This document shows positions 34,923-46,393 of a stretch of 64,000 nucleotides of DNA, one piece after another. The stretch is from Raphanus sativus. Its lineage: Eukaryota > Streptophyta > Magnoliopsida > Brassicales > Brassicaceae. Each line of letters starts with the position of its first letter. The stretch's first letter is position 1. The position numbers and the translations under genes are program-made. Where the stretch lies: positions 248,001 through 312,000 of the forward strand of contig NC_079516.1 in the NCBI RefSeq assembly GCF_000801105.2, given 5' to 3'. The notes beneath the pieces are model-generated. The model had not been told where the DNA came from, ran no database searches, and saw only the letters and a list, made by a program, of their open reading frames with translations.

Positions 34923-37090
34923 ATGGCCACGGACTCCGTCAAGCACGTGCCTACACTCAGCGGGGCAGCCATCTCCACCGAAATGAAAAGCTTTTTCACC
35001 GCCGTGAAACCAACGAAAACCATCATAACTTTTGTCTACGCCTCCTTCATAACCTTTGTTGCGTTTACTGTTTACTTAGCCTTCACCCCGTCTCTCATCA
35101 CCTTTGTGTATTCCGTCTCTTCCTATATCCTCCCAAATGTCACAGCCGTGACTTCACCGTCCAATTTCACAACTAACACCACATCGCGAGCACCCGCGCC
35201 GCGGGGAAGTCTCACTCCGGCTACCCTTAAATCTTCCGCCGCTAATGAAACAAACATACTTTCTATAAAAAACGCTTCACTGTCTCGGACCGAGCATGCA
35301 AGTGTACACTTATGTCCTAACAACAATACTGACAAACAAGCACCTCTGTCCGTGAATTCAAGTGCTTCTCCGATGAGGAAACAAAGTAGAACTAAACGAG
35401 AAATCAAGTCTCTCAAGAACTGCGAGTTTTTCGAAGGAGAATGGGTCAAAGACGATTCGTACCCGCTTTACAAACCCGGTACGTGCACTATCATCGACCA
35501 GCAGTTTAACTGTATGGCCAACGGAAGACCAGACGTTGAGTTTTACAAACTGAAGTGGAAACCTAAAGAATGCACTTTACCAAGGCTGGACGGAGGCAAG
35601 TTGCTGGAGATGATTAGAGGAAGAAGGCTCGTGTTCGTTGGAGACTCGCTGAATAGAAACATGTGGGAGTCTTTGGTTTGTATTCTTAAAGGATCAGTTA
35701 AAGATGAGAGACAAGTCTTTGAAGCTCATGGAAGGCATCACTTTCGTGGGGAAGCTGAGTACTCTTTCGTCTTTAAAGTAAGTTTGCAATCTGTTTCACT
35801 TAGGCCTGCGGGTTCGGGTTGGGCCGGTTCGTCCAACTGAACCGAAGAAAGTTTGGTTCGGTTTAGCTAGTTCGGTTTTTAACTTCTTTTTTATCGAAAC
35901 TAATCAAAGTTTTTGGTTTCAATTATATTTTGGTTTAAAAGTTCGTTAAATTTGGGGTAATTTTGGTTAGTTCGCTTTGTCAGTTATTTTGATTCGAATT
36001 TTCGGTTGATTTAGTTAGTTTGGTTTTTTTTTTTTTTTGAAAAACCGAGCTAATCAATTACCGAACCAAAAACTGAAGTATTTTATAAACTTGCCCGAAT
36101 TAAGCCGAACTAACCAAACATTTGGGTCCGGTTATAAACCGCAGGCCTAGTTTCACTACCTAGTTGTTATTGGAGACTTGATTTGTGTGGTTGATATGAT
36201 ATAAGGAATATAATTGCACTGTGGAGTTCTTTGCGTCTCCTTTCTTGGTTAGAGAATGGGAAGCTAAGGACAAGAACGGGACGAAGAAGGAAACTTTGCG
36301 TCTAGATATGATGGGGAAGTCATCAGAGCAGTACATAGGAGCGGATGTACTTGTGTTCAATACCGGATCTTGGTGGACTCATGACAAAACATCCAAGGGG
36401 TAGAGTTCTGTCAGCTATTTTTGTTTTTTTTTTTAATGGAGGATTTGTCTCATTGGCTTTTTGGTGTTTGGGTGGTTTGATTAGTGAGGATTATTATCAA
36501 GAAGGAAGCAATGTTTACCCGATACTCGACGTTGATGAAGCTTTTACAAAAGCATTGACTACATGGGGTAGATGGGTTGATAAATATGTGAATCCAAATA
36601 AGTCTCTTGTCTTCTTCAGCGGATACTCGCCATCACACTTCAGGTATATAGAGACCTTTGCATGGTAGTTTAAAGATTTTTAATCACCGTTAATTGGTTT
36701 GGTTTGGTCTGGTCTGGTTGCAGTGGAGGGCAATGGAATGCAGGAGGGGCATGCGATGATGAAACAGAACCGATCAAGAACGAGACTTACCTAAGGCCTT
36801 ACCCAACCAAGATGGAGATACTCGAAAGCGTGCTAAGGGGAATGAAAACGCCGGTCACGTATCTCAACATAACGAGGTTAACAGATTACAGGAAGGACGC
36901 TCACCCGTCTGTTTATAGGAAACAGAAATATACGGTAATAGAAAGAAGATCACCGTTGTTGTACCAAGACTGCAGTCACTGGTGCCTCCCAGGGGTTCCT
37001 GATTCTTGGAACGAGATTCTCTATGCCGAGATGCTTGTAAAGCTCGACCAGCTCCGTGGCAACAGACGGCAGAAACCTAAACTAGTATAG
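34923..37090 (+). CDS. TBL1: TRICHOME BIREFRINGENCE-LIKE 1 type protein, 524 aa, four exons
   Basis: A Golgi type-II membrane protein of the TBL/DUF231 family, polysaccharide O-acetyltransferases. Exons 34923-35777, 36206-36399, 36485-36643 and 36724-37090 join to 1,575 bp. Seen: a cytosolic N-terminus, a membrane anchor at about residues 35-65 ([34 protein letters not shown]), a long Ser/Thr-rich stem, the PMR5N region starting [22 protein letters not shown], the GDS esterase-like motif [15 protein letters not shown] near residue 240, and the DxxH motif [16 protein letters not shown] near residue 485. GDS and DxxH residues are the known catalytic signature, both intact. Apparent stops after TSKG and SHF are simply intron boundaries. 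The stretch [10 protein letters not shown] replaces a more conserved [11 protein letters not shown] segment still seen in the truncated copy at 31.0 kb. The Arabidopsis counterpart is At3g12060. Confidence 0.92.
35801..36149. mobile_element. hAT-type MITE in TBL1 intron 1, 349 bp
   Basis: Perfect 11-bp terminal inverted repeat TAGGCCTGCGG...CCGCAGGCCTA, flanked by a perfect 8-bp target duplication GTTTCACT (35793-35800 and 36150-36157). The interior is rich in GGTTCGGTTT / AACCGAAC motifs arranged as a long imperfect inverted repeat. It occupies most of the intron but leaves the donor (35778) and acceptor (36204-36205) intact. Confidence 0.92.
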
Positions 37091-38119
37091 GAGTTGAATC
37101 AGATTCTTGTTTTAGATGAAATACACTTATCTTTTCAAAGGCATAAAGAAAGTAAGAGATGAGAATCATACTATAGTGCCTTGGTCATCACTTTTCTTGG
37201 TTGTATACTATTGATGGGAGAGGTTTGAGATTGTAAATGTTTTTTTTTTATTTTACTCAATTTAATAGTAAAGGTTTGTCAAATCATAACTGAACCAAAA
37301 TATTAGAATCAGAAATGGATTCTAATCAATTTACCTTTATAGTTTTCTTTTAACTTAATTCTGTTTGATGTTATATATGAACAACAAATAATTATACATG
37401 TAAGTACTGCGACTGTTCAAAAGGAGAGATCAAGAAGACTTAGTAAAGCCATATTAAACCAAGCGATAAGAGAATTAGCTGTTGCATTTAAATCCCCTCC
37501 AAGAACCCGAGGTGGGAAGCGAGAGGCCGGAGATCTCCGAGAAGCCGTGTTTATTATATTGCACATTTGCAGTCAGGTAAATAAAATATAATAACATCTC
37601 TCGATCAATGTTTTTTTTTTTGCTATTAGCAGTAATGAAGAAAAACTTGGAGAGTGTTCTTTGTAATGCAGGCAGCAAATAAGACCACCGAACGTTTGTG
37701 TTCTTTTGTAAACGATGCAAAGTATTATAGTGTATAGTTTCATTATGGTTATTAGCTGATTGTACACTGGTATTCATAAACCGGTCTATTTACATTTGGT
37801 TTACTTAGTACGGTCATGTATATAAGCTAACCTTGTACATTATAGTTCAATTAATGAGAATAATGATGTTTACTCATACAAAGCTGTTTTCTAATAGAAG
37901 ATATCTGAAGAAGCACGTACTGTACTGATGCAGGCTCTGCTGGGACTCCTATTCCTCTTCTTTGGCGCAGCCGTAAAAAGATCTGACGACAAGAATGGAG
38001 GAGGTACAGAGTTTTTTAGCATTAGAACTTATTATTCTAATTAGTTTGTAGGGTATAATTTGAAAAAAAAATGCTAGGAACAATGAGAATGTCAAGTCTT
38101 TCACGTAATGAGAGAAGAG
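37091..38119. other. 3' flank of TBL1 and unassigned DNA
   Basis: The first 230 bases match the left inverted copy. A patch at about 37905-38005 (AGGCTCTGCTGGGACTCC...GATCTGACGACAAG) and one at about 37480-37560 have exon-like GC and splice-like borders but no recognisable protein. They may be debris of one of the missing syntenic genes. Confidence 0.35.
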
Positions 38120-38753
38120 GGACATAATAAACTGAGACTATTATATAAGTTTCGTTTAATTATGTATTTCTTGAGAAATAATGTAATTCTTTGTTTGTTC
38201 AAAAAAATGTACTTCTTTGTTTTTTTTTTGTTTTTGTTAAATGTTTTATTATTCACTTATGTGTGATGGGCGTAAATGGGACAGCTTTATGCGATTCAGT
38301 GATGTTTTTAGTTTAATTTCAACTTCTTTCTTTACATGACTGTCGATAAAATTCAAGCTACATACTTCACAAATCAAGATGTATGCATATTTGCATGAAA
38401 GACACCCATTCATCAAGAACTCTATTTATAATCACGTCCTAATCATGAATCGTCATTTGAACCAAAAAAAAATTACTTCCTAATGAATCGGTCATACTTT
38501 TATTTTGGAGATCAATGTTTTATAAATAAAAATAGAACTCAGTGTACGTATTCTCCCTTAACTTTAGGATTCGATTCACACCTTCAATATTCCACCTTTT
38601 TCTCATTTCAGTTTGTTATTTAAAGATTTCAAATAACAACAATACTGCTAAAAAAAACATACAACAATTATCCAAAACTACATTGTTTCAAATTTCTCAA
38701 AAAATATTTAGTCCGAAGCTAATTATCACGAGAACTACAAATTAATTCCAAAA
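38120..38753. repeat. Right copy of the duplication, upstream part
   Basis: Partner of 27700-27874 and 28316-28700 in inverted orientation, and of 27100-27180 in direct orientation. It also acts as the 5' region of the small secreted protein gene. Around 38525-38545 it is the site lacking the Helitron seen in the left copy. Confidence 0.8.
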
Positions 38754-39074
38754 ATGAAGTTAATTTCATTGATGTGCATCGCTGTTGTCATACTCTTAAC
38801 ATCATTCCCGGCTACGGCTGAAAACCTTCTTTTTTGCTATGATAATATTGATAATTGTAACCCGGACAACGACCGCGAATGTTGTAAACTTTGGACCGGG
38901 AATCTACCGTACAAAACAAGATATTGTGCATGCTTTGCAATGACATATCGTAATATGGAGAAGTTGCTTCGCGTTCTTTTATACAGGTGTAAATTACCTA
39001 GTGGTGTCGAACGATTCAAGTGCCACGAAACTACCATCACAGCAAAGTTTATTGACATTAAGAACGGTTATTAA
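38754..39074 (+). CDS. Small secreted eight-cysteine protein, 106 aa
   Basis: Signal peptide MKLISLMCIAVVILLTSFPATA with likely cleavage near residue 22, leaving a mature peptide of about 84 residues. Cysteines at 28, 35, 43-44, 58, 60, 79 and 90 follow the order C-C-CC-CxC-C-C. This is the eight-cysteine motif of the lipid-transfer/prolamin superfamily, so a secreted, disulfide-stabilised lipid-transfer-like or signalling peptide is likely. Spacing between the last cysteines is short and I do not recognise a named member, so the function is open. It is a single exon, with a broken duplicate at 27181-27600. Defensin and SCR-type peptides also have eight cysteines, but not the CC and CxC pairs seen here. 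Confidence 0.75.
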   Translation: MKLISLMCIAVVILLTSFPATAENLLFCYDNIDNCNPDNDRECCKLWTGNLPYKTRYCACFAMTYRNMEKLLRVLLYRCKLPSGVERFKCHETTITAKFIDIKNGY

Positions 39075-40327
39075 CTAACCAGAACCTTCAAACCAAACTA
39101 GAGATAATAAGATTAGCAATCAATTGGCCGGGTATTTCTTTATTTCTTTTTAATCATTTTTAATAATGTTACAGTTCAATAAGGAGAGAGAATTGTTACG
39201 ACTCCATAATTTTGTTTCTATGTATTTTCTTATATTTTTAGCAAAAACAAAAATGTATAATCTACTTTGGATTAACTACCATAAATAAGTTTTTGTTCTT
39301 AATCTTAGTGCTTTGGACTTCTAACACCAATTTTGTGCGTAACAAGCATGGGGAGAAAGAAGCAAAAGAAGAATTCTTATTCACCAAGATTTGTAATATA
39401 AGAATTTTCATTCTATCTACTAAAAGGCTCTCTTCTTAATTCCTTAGATCCCTCTTCATTATCCAATATTATCATTTCTTCCTCTTGACTATCAACTTTC
39501 ATCTTCTACAAGTTTGAGAACAGACCCCAAAAGGTTCATCATATCCTATTCCCTGTTGGGGGAGAGTCTGTTTTGGATAGCCATCCATCCATGCTGTGAA
39601 GGAGTATTCGGGGTGTGATAATAAGGAAACCAAATCCCTTTGTACCAGTCAACTGCTAATGGTTAGCTTCCATGTGAGCTAATCATTACTCATTCTCACA
39701 AGTTTTTTTTAGATGATTGCTTCTTTTTGATCAGCTGGTTGAGTATTATCTATTTTGAGACAGCCTGTCGGACTAGTTTCTCTTATTCAAAAATCCACTT
39801 GCTGATATACCAAGTGACACAAGAGCAGCTAAGCGGGTCTGTAAGTTTGTTCGTAATATAAAGGGAAAACTCAGATCTTTTGTTTCGATCTTTGCTTGCG
39901 TCTCAGACATGTATTGCACATCTTTGTTTCTTACAAGCGTCAAATCGTTTATACATTTTTCGTGAAACAATGGTGATCACGGCACGGTAGTACCTTTCCT
40001 TGCAACTCAAGCATGAATATAATATATAAACTATTTCATTGTTGATGACTGGAGACCAGGGATGATTCACAATCAAGTTGCTGGGTATAATATTTACACT
40101 AATTTTTTTTCTTTTGTTTACTCGTATGAGTTCATCAAAGATGTTTTAGATATATGAAAAGCATATTTCATAGTCTATATTCATCTTCCATGTATGTTTC
40201 TTTGATGATTTAAACAAACAAAAAAACAGTAGTGTCAACATTTCTTATCTTTGTGTTTTCTTGATCTCAAGTTGGTAAATAGAAAAATATGATGAAAAGA
40301 AGAAGAAAAACAAAGACTACGAGGCTC
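39075..40327. repeat. Right copy of the duplication, downstream part, and spacer
   Basis: 39107-39190 matches 27600-27684 directly; 39341-39400, 39732-39790 and 39780-40018 match left-hand blocks in inverted orientation. Position about 39345-39360 (reverse strand CATGCTTGTTACGCAC) is the empty target site of the hAT-like element. The segment 39780-39970 is open on the minus strand (LAALVSLGISASGFLNKRN) but matches no family I know. Confidence 0.7.
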
Positions 40328-41542
40328 TCAGTAAAGCTGTTCTTTCTTTTCATGCCACCATCTCCACCTGTAAACACAAAATTGCTAGAAACATTAGTGA
40401 ACTTTTATATAATTCTATATAATATAAAATATAATTTTCTTTCGAAAAATTGAACTTTTAAATAATTTTGCGCCAAATCTTGCATTCTGAGATCATCCAT
40501 AAGTCAATGTAGTATACGTACCAGTAATAGTCCCAACGAGGACGGACTTTGGTCATGCGGTTATCATCAGAAGGATGATAAGGATGAGCTGCGTGGCGAG
40601 TGTTGTGGAAGGCGCAGCAACCTGCAGCGTAGACGGCGATGAGGAGGACTAGGACTAGAATGTTGACGACCGACAACTTTCTCCAGTCGAGACGGATCTC
40701 TTCAAGAACACCAGCTTTACAAGCATCACACTCGTAGCAAAACGTTTCAATACCATTGTTCCATCTATAGCAATCTTCTCCTCCTACTATTACTCCTGTC
40801 TCGTACGTGCACGCCGTCGGTGGCTTACAACATCCCGACTACAATTAAACACATGTTACTTACTATACAAACTGATGAAAGATGCTTAGTTCATATCATA
40901 GTATCCAAAAAGATACTAGAACGGGCCTAAAAATCAGATATTTTTGGATTCCGAATTAAGATCTGAAATTAGCTAAATTTGTTAAATTTTTACATATTTA
41001 AGGTAATTTAGATATTATTACAGGATATTGAAGAGGATGATGATATATACCTGAACAGAAGTCATATCCCTTTGGAAATAATCAAGTGTAGTCCAAGATT
41101 GAATCTTAGAACAAGTCTTTGAAGTCAAGATACAGCTTCTAATGGAGTTCCAATACTCTTGATCTCTAACTCTCTCTCTCAACCATGGATGATAATCTCC
41201 AAGCCTATACTCTTTATAAACCCTCCCTGGTACTTCCACACCGCCTCCTTGGCTGGTCACCACCAGACCAAACAGAGTTAACCCCATGAGAGTCGCTATG
41301 AGGAAGATCATGACAACTAAGTACACCCAAAGAGCCCATGCCACGTGGAAACAGGCTCCTATGAAACCAGCAAGGGATACTAATAGTATGACGAATCCTA
41401 TAACGAGTAGCGGCGTCTGGAGGAAGTTCTTGCAAGTTGTGCTGCTTCTTGCCTTCCATAGAGCGGTTCCTATGATTGGTATCGAAGCTAGTAAGCTGAG
41501 GAGGTTTAAGACCCCAATCACTGTGTTGCTGAACCTGTACAT
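40328..41542 (-). CDS. TET6: Tetraspanin (TET6-like), 282 aa, three exons
   Basis: A four-pass membrane protein organising tetraspanin domains at the plasma membrane. Exons on the minus strand are 41542-41051, 40838-40522 and 40367-40328, joining to 849 bp. Membrane segments: about 7-27 (TVIGVLNLLSLLASIPIIGTA), 44-66 (LLVIGFVILLVSLAGFIGACF), 72-95 (LWVYLVVMIFLIATLMGLTLFGLV) and the final one at about 226-246 (LSVVNILVLVLLIAVYAAGCCAF). The large extracellular loop carries the plant-tetraspanin signature SGCCKPPTAC plus further cysteines (RSCILTSKTC, DCYRW, FCYECDACK). The last coding exon is only 40 bases (WWRWWHEKKEQLY). Syntenic with Arabidopsis TET6 (At3g12090). Confidence 0.92.
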
Positions 41543-42042
41543 AGCAGGATTGTTATCAAGAGGAAACCAGAGAACTTAGCAGTGTCTTCTCTCTTCTCTA
41601 AGCAGATAATCTTCTTGCTCATAAGCTTTATCTTACAAATAATCTTCTCCCTTTTGTAGTTTATTATATTGTTTAACACTACTTTTTTGCTTTTGATTCT
41701 CTCTTATCAATTAGGAATTTTTATAAGGGAAAAGGTTATGAGATAATGGTTTGATGATTCATGCTCATATTCTCTGGTCGTTTCTTAATTTGAATCAACT
41801 AACGAACAACATTAAAATCATATAATTTTTCAAATAAAAGTGTCTTTTTGGACAATTGTTTCTTGTTTAATAGTATTTTATACGTTTATGCTGTTTAAAG
41901 CAGACCACAAGTAGTGACTTGATTAAAATGTGTACTTTGAAGTATACTATATTGTATAAAGAATTATATAGTGGACCATTTCATATGTGGAATCCGATAA
42001 CTTCACAATGATCAATGAAGGTAAGCAAAGAATAATACAGAC
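41543..42042. other. Upstream region of the tetraspanin gene
   Basis: AT-rich, no gene. The first copy of the LINE target-site duplication, AAAGAATAATACAGAC, is at 42027-42042. Confidence 0.5.
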
Positions 42043-45000
42043 GTAATTTGGCGGACTTGGATTTCAGGGGCACCTTTTTCTCTTGGTCTAATAGACATCC
42101 AGAGGATCCAATTCTTCGAAAGCTGGATAGGGTGCTGTGTAACGAGAAATGGAGGGATACGTATCCAGAGGCAGTTGCTGTGTTTGAAGCGCCTGGAGAT
42201 TCTGATCACTGCCCAGCGGTTGTCTCCTTCGCTCCATTGCCTCAATCGAGAAAATGCAGCTTTAAGTACTTCTTTATTTTTTCTCATCCTAAATTTAAGA
42301 AGGAGATGTTAAAGTCTTGGGAAGAGGAGATACCAATGGGTTCAAAGCTGTTCTCTCTAGGATAGAGGCTTAAGAAAGCAAAGGTTACCTGTAAGAGACT
42401 AAATAGGGAAGGGTTTGGTAATATCCAACAAAGAGCAAGTGAGGCTTTGGAGGAGTTAAAGACAATCCAGACTCAAATGCTTACCTCGCCATCTGATACT
42501 CTTTTCCGCCAAGAATTTGTGGCTCGCAAGAAGTGGCAGTTCTTTGAGTCAGCGCAAGAGATTTTTTTCAGTAGGAAGGCTAGGATTCGCTGGTTGGATT
42601 GTGGAGATGCGAACTCTAAATTCTTCTATAAGGCAATTCTGGCGCATCAGATGAGGAACTCTATCAGATATCTTGTGGATGGAGGAGGCAGTCGGGTTTT
42701 TAATCTGTCACAAATTAAAGATATGGTACTTGCTTATTTTCAGAATCTCTTGGGAGCTGCTGATGATTTGGTTCAGGCTATTTCCATGGAGGAGCTCAGA
42801 GGTTTGTTGACGTATAGGTGCCCTCAGGAAGTGTCGGATCAGCTTATTGAGATACCTTCGGTGGATTCCATCAAGGAGACTTTATTTAAGATGCCTAAAA
42901 ACAAAGCACCAGGACCTGATGGGCTGTCGGCAGAGTTTTTTTGGGAATCTTGGGAAGTTGTTGGCAGAGACACGATTGAAGCGATCGGGGAATTCTTCTC
43001 TTCTGGCCGCATGCTGAGACAGTTCAATGCTACGGCAATTTCGTTGATACCTAAAGTGGTGGGGGCGGATCAGTTGACTCAGTTTAGACCAATTTCTTTA
43101 TGTACTACGGTGTATAAAGTTATGGCAAGACTACTAAAGAAGAAACTCAAGCTGTGTGTATCGGATATTGTCCAGAGGAACCAAGTGGGCTTCGTGCAAG
43201 AGAGATTACTCTGTGAGAATGTGCTCCTGGCTTCAGAGCTCGTGAAGGATTTCAATACGCCCGGCTCAACGTCGAGAGGTTGTCTGAAGATCGACATTTC
43301 GAAAGCTTATGACAACCTAAGCTAGGACTTTCTCTTCAAAGTGCTGACGGCTTTAGAGCTTCCTAGCAGGTTCATTGAGTGGGTGAAGGAGTGTGTCTCA
43401 TCGCCGTCATACAGTGTTACAGTTAATGGGGAGCTCCATGGTTATTTCCCGGGTAAGAAAGGTCTTAGGCAAGGAGATCCCATTTCTTCTTTACTTTTTG
43501 TGATTGCTATGGACGTGCTTTCCAAGATGCTGGACAGGGGAGCTATTGATGGCAGATTCGGTATCCACCCCGAGTGCGAAGCACCCCTTATAACCCATCT
43601 GAGCTTTGCTGACGACGTCCTGATTTTCTTTGATGGTTCTGCGGATTCATTGAGAGGAATTCTGCAAATTTTAGAAGAGTTCAGACAGATCTCAGGCCTT
43701 AAAATAAACAGACAGAAATCTGAGTTGCTCCTGGACGGTGGAAGTGTGAGCAGATGCCGCAGTTTGGCCAATGAGTTGGGGATAGCGCATGGTTCACTTC
43801 CTTTGAGGTATCTGGGAGTCCCCTTATCTCCTAAGAAGATGACAAGATCCGATTTCCAGCCACTGTTGGATAAAATTGCAGCTAGATTCAACTCTTGGAC
43901 AGTAAAGCACTTGTCCTTTGCGGGAAGATTCCAGTTGATCCAAGCGGTAATCTATTCTACCATCTCCTTCTGGGCGTCCATGTTCATCATTCCTGCTGAG
44001 TGTATCAGTATCTTGGAGAGGATGTGTGGGGCGTTTCTATGGAGTGGTGCTCCTAACTCGGCGAGGGGTGCAAAGATTGCTTGAGAATCTATTTGTACTC
44101 CTAAAGAAGCGGGTGGTTTGTGCCTGAGACGTTTGGCTGATCGGAATCAAGTTCTCGGGTTAAAACTGATCTGGCTGATCTTCACAGCGGGAGGCTCCTT
44201 ATGGGTATCGTGGGTTCGAAGACACTTGATTGGGCAGGATAATTTTTGGGTCTTGGATCCTACCAATCGTGGAAGCTGGATATGGAGAACTATCTGTAAG
44301 CTGAGACCTATTGCAAGGCCTATGGTGTTTTGTGAAGTGGGTTCATGCATCACAGCGAGTTTCTGGCAGGATAATTGGACCTCTCTAGGCCCTCTTATTG
44401 ATTTAGTGGGGGAAACTGGCCCTCAAGTCACTGGTTTGAGTATAAACGCTGTCGTGGCTGATGCTCTGACAAGTGATGGCTGGTGGTTAGATCGTAGCAG
44501 GAGTGGAAACCCAATAATTACTTTGCTAAAGGCCTGCCTTCCCTCTGCTCAGGCTCTGATTATGTCAGAAGTTGATGATAAGTATGGATGGTACCCAGTG
44601 GCGGGGAGAGGAACTGGGATTTTTTCTACGAGTGAGACGTGGAAAGTGCTGCACCCTGACCAAAGCAGTGTGGTTTGGCACAAAGCGGTGTGGTTTACTG
44701 GTAGAATTCCCAAGCATGCGTTCATCTCTTGGGTAGCAGCAAGAAACAGGATGATTACTAGGGACAGACTCATTAGCTGGGGATTAACGGTTCCGTCGGA
44801 TTGTGTTTTGTGTACTGGTCACAATGAGAATAGGCATCATCTCTTCTTCGACTGTGCTTTTAGTCACCAGGTTTGGTCTCACTTCCTTACTCGCATGAAT
44901 GTAGTTGCTCCGCGAGACTTTGATGCAGTGTTGAGGTGAATGGTAAACCCTGTTAGAGATAAGCAAATCACTCTGATACTTAGACTTCTCTTCCAAGCTG

Positions 45001-45333
45001 TGTTATATCTAGTTTGGAAAGAAAGGAACAAGAGAATTCACTCAGGGGAAAGGAAGTCTTCAGGTTGTATTATTGCAGAGATCAAACAGATTGTCAAACT
45101 CAGATTGGATCCTTTGGCTAGGCGCCAAGTACTCTCTTCAGGACATGTATCGGTTCTATCAACTTGGTTCTCGTTTTTTAACTTTTGATTTAAAGGTTTG
45201 TAAGTCCTCCTGCTTTCTTTCTTTTTCTTTTATTTTTGAAGGCCCGTGTGTGGGTGGTTTAGTTTAAAGTTGTAATTTGACCGTTTGGTCTTTTAATAAA
45301 GGAAATTTCTTAAAAGAAAAAAAAAAAAAAAGA
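42043..45333 (+). mobile_element. 5'-truncated LINE retrotransposon with poly(A) tail
   Basis: Flanked by a perfect 16-bp target-site duplication AAAGAATAATACAGAC (42027-42042 and 45334-45349) and ending in an A-rich tail at about 45310-45333. One reading frame runs from about 42048 to 45188, coding for the end of an AP-type endonuclease (FSWSNRHPEDPILRKLDRVL...DHCPAVV), a reverse transcriptase (PKNKAPGPDGLSAEFFW; PISLCTTVYKV; active-site LSFADDVLIFF at about 43610) and a C-terminal zf-RVT domain (RNRMITRD...CVLCTGHNENRHHLFFDCAFSHQVW). Four in-frame stops at 42363, 43323, 44082 and 44937 interrupt it; there is no frameshift. The front part of ORF2 and all of ORF1 are absent. It is dead but young. 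Confidence 0.93.
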
Positions 45334-45349
45334 AAAGAATAATACAGAC

Positions 45350-45706
45350 ATGGACGGATGGTGATTTCGTAGTCGATGAATTTTCTTTTTAAAGATGCTT
45401 TTACTGGCCCCCATAACTTAGCATATATTAGGTTCTGTAGGTAGAGGAGAACAATATGATCTTTGATTCCCCCACTTGTATTTTTTTTGTGTGTGTAAGC
45501 AAGAAAATACTAGAATCTTGTTTTCATTTCTTTGATTCCCTCAGTCTCTAGTTTACATCCAAAATCCTCAAATCAGTATTTGAAAACATAGATGCAAATG
45601 CAGCTCAGGTGTGATCAGTTTGCAGGGTCAAGTCTTGTACAACTAAATCATGGCATACATCATACACATAATACCTGGAACCTGTAGCAAACCTTTGCTT
45701 AATGTG
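45350..45706. other. Spacer between LINE and Harbinger element
   Basis: No recognised features. Confidence 0.4.
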
Positions 45707-46393
45707 TAAGAGCATGCCCATCAAAGGTTCTAAACGGGTTCATGGGCTCGGGGTCATAGGGCCGGGATTAAAAAAAAAAATAGAAAAATGGGCTATTTTC
45801 GGTGACCCGTCTCTTACCCACGATCCGTCCGTCGCCGAGTTCAAGCCACGTGTCGTGGACACATTGGTCTCGTGTTTTCGAGTTGAACCGGAGTAGATCG
45901 CGAAACCATTCATTTTCTTTTATTCTCAAAAAGTTAGGGTTTTGTTTCTCCTCTAGGCGATTCTGGCGATTCAGTGGCGATTCTCGTGCGACGCCGACTC
46001 CCGCAGCTTCTCACCATCTAATCGACGACGAACGGTCTCCTCCACGAGCTCAGGTCAGTATCGAGTAGATTGTCCGTTGTTTTGAAGCGTTTTGGGCAGG
46101 GAAGGGTTCTCGGCGATTCTTAATCGATTTAGGGTTTTCGTATTAGGGTTCAAAATCGAGTTGGGGCTTTCAATTAATCCGCATGCGGGGTTGTATTTGG
46201 TTTGTTTCTCGGAGATTCAAAATTGATTTGGGGATTTAGGGTTAGGGTTCGAAATAGATTTGGGGGTTTTACAGGTTACGGTTCTTAATTGATTATGTGG
46301 GTTTCGCTTTATGGTTTTAAATCGTCTACACGGGTTAATTGTTTCGTTTTCATAGATTGATTGACATTTGTGAATGTTTTGTTTGTGCTACAG

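Noticed and set aside
36400..36723. Premature stops in TBL1 after TSKG and after SHF
   Set aside because: GT-AG introns at 36400-36484 and 36644-36723 join the exons in frame and reproduce the expected family sequence.
38754..39074. Assignment of the small cysteine-rich protein to defensin or S-locus SCR peptides
   Set aside because: Those have eight cysteines but not adjacent CC followed by CxC; the order fits the lipid-transfer superfamily better.
42043..45333. Reverse transcriptase frames as host genes
   Set aside because: Endonuclease, reverse transcriptase and zf-RVT in one frame, poly(A) tail and target duplication identify a LINE.
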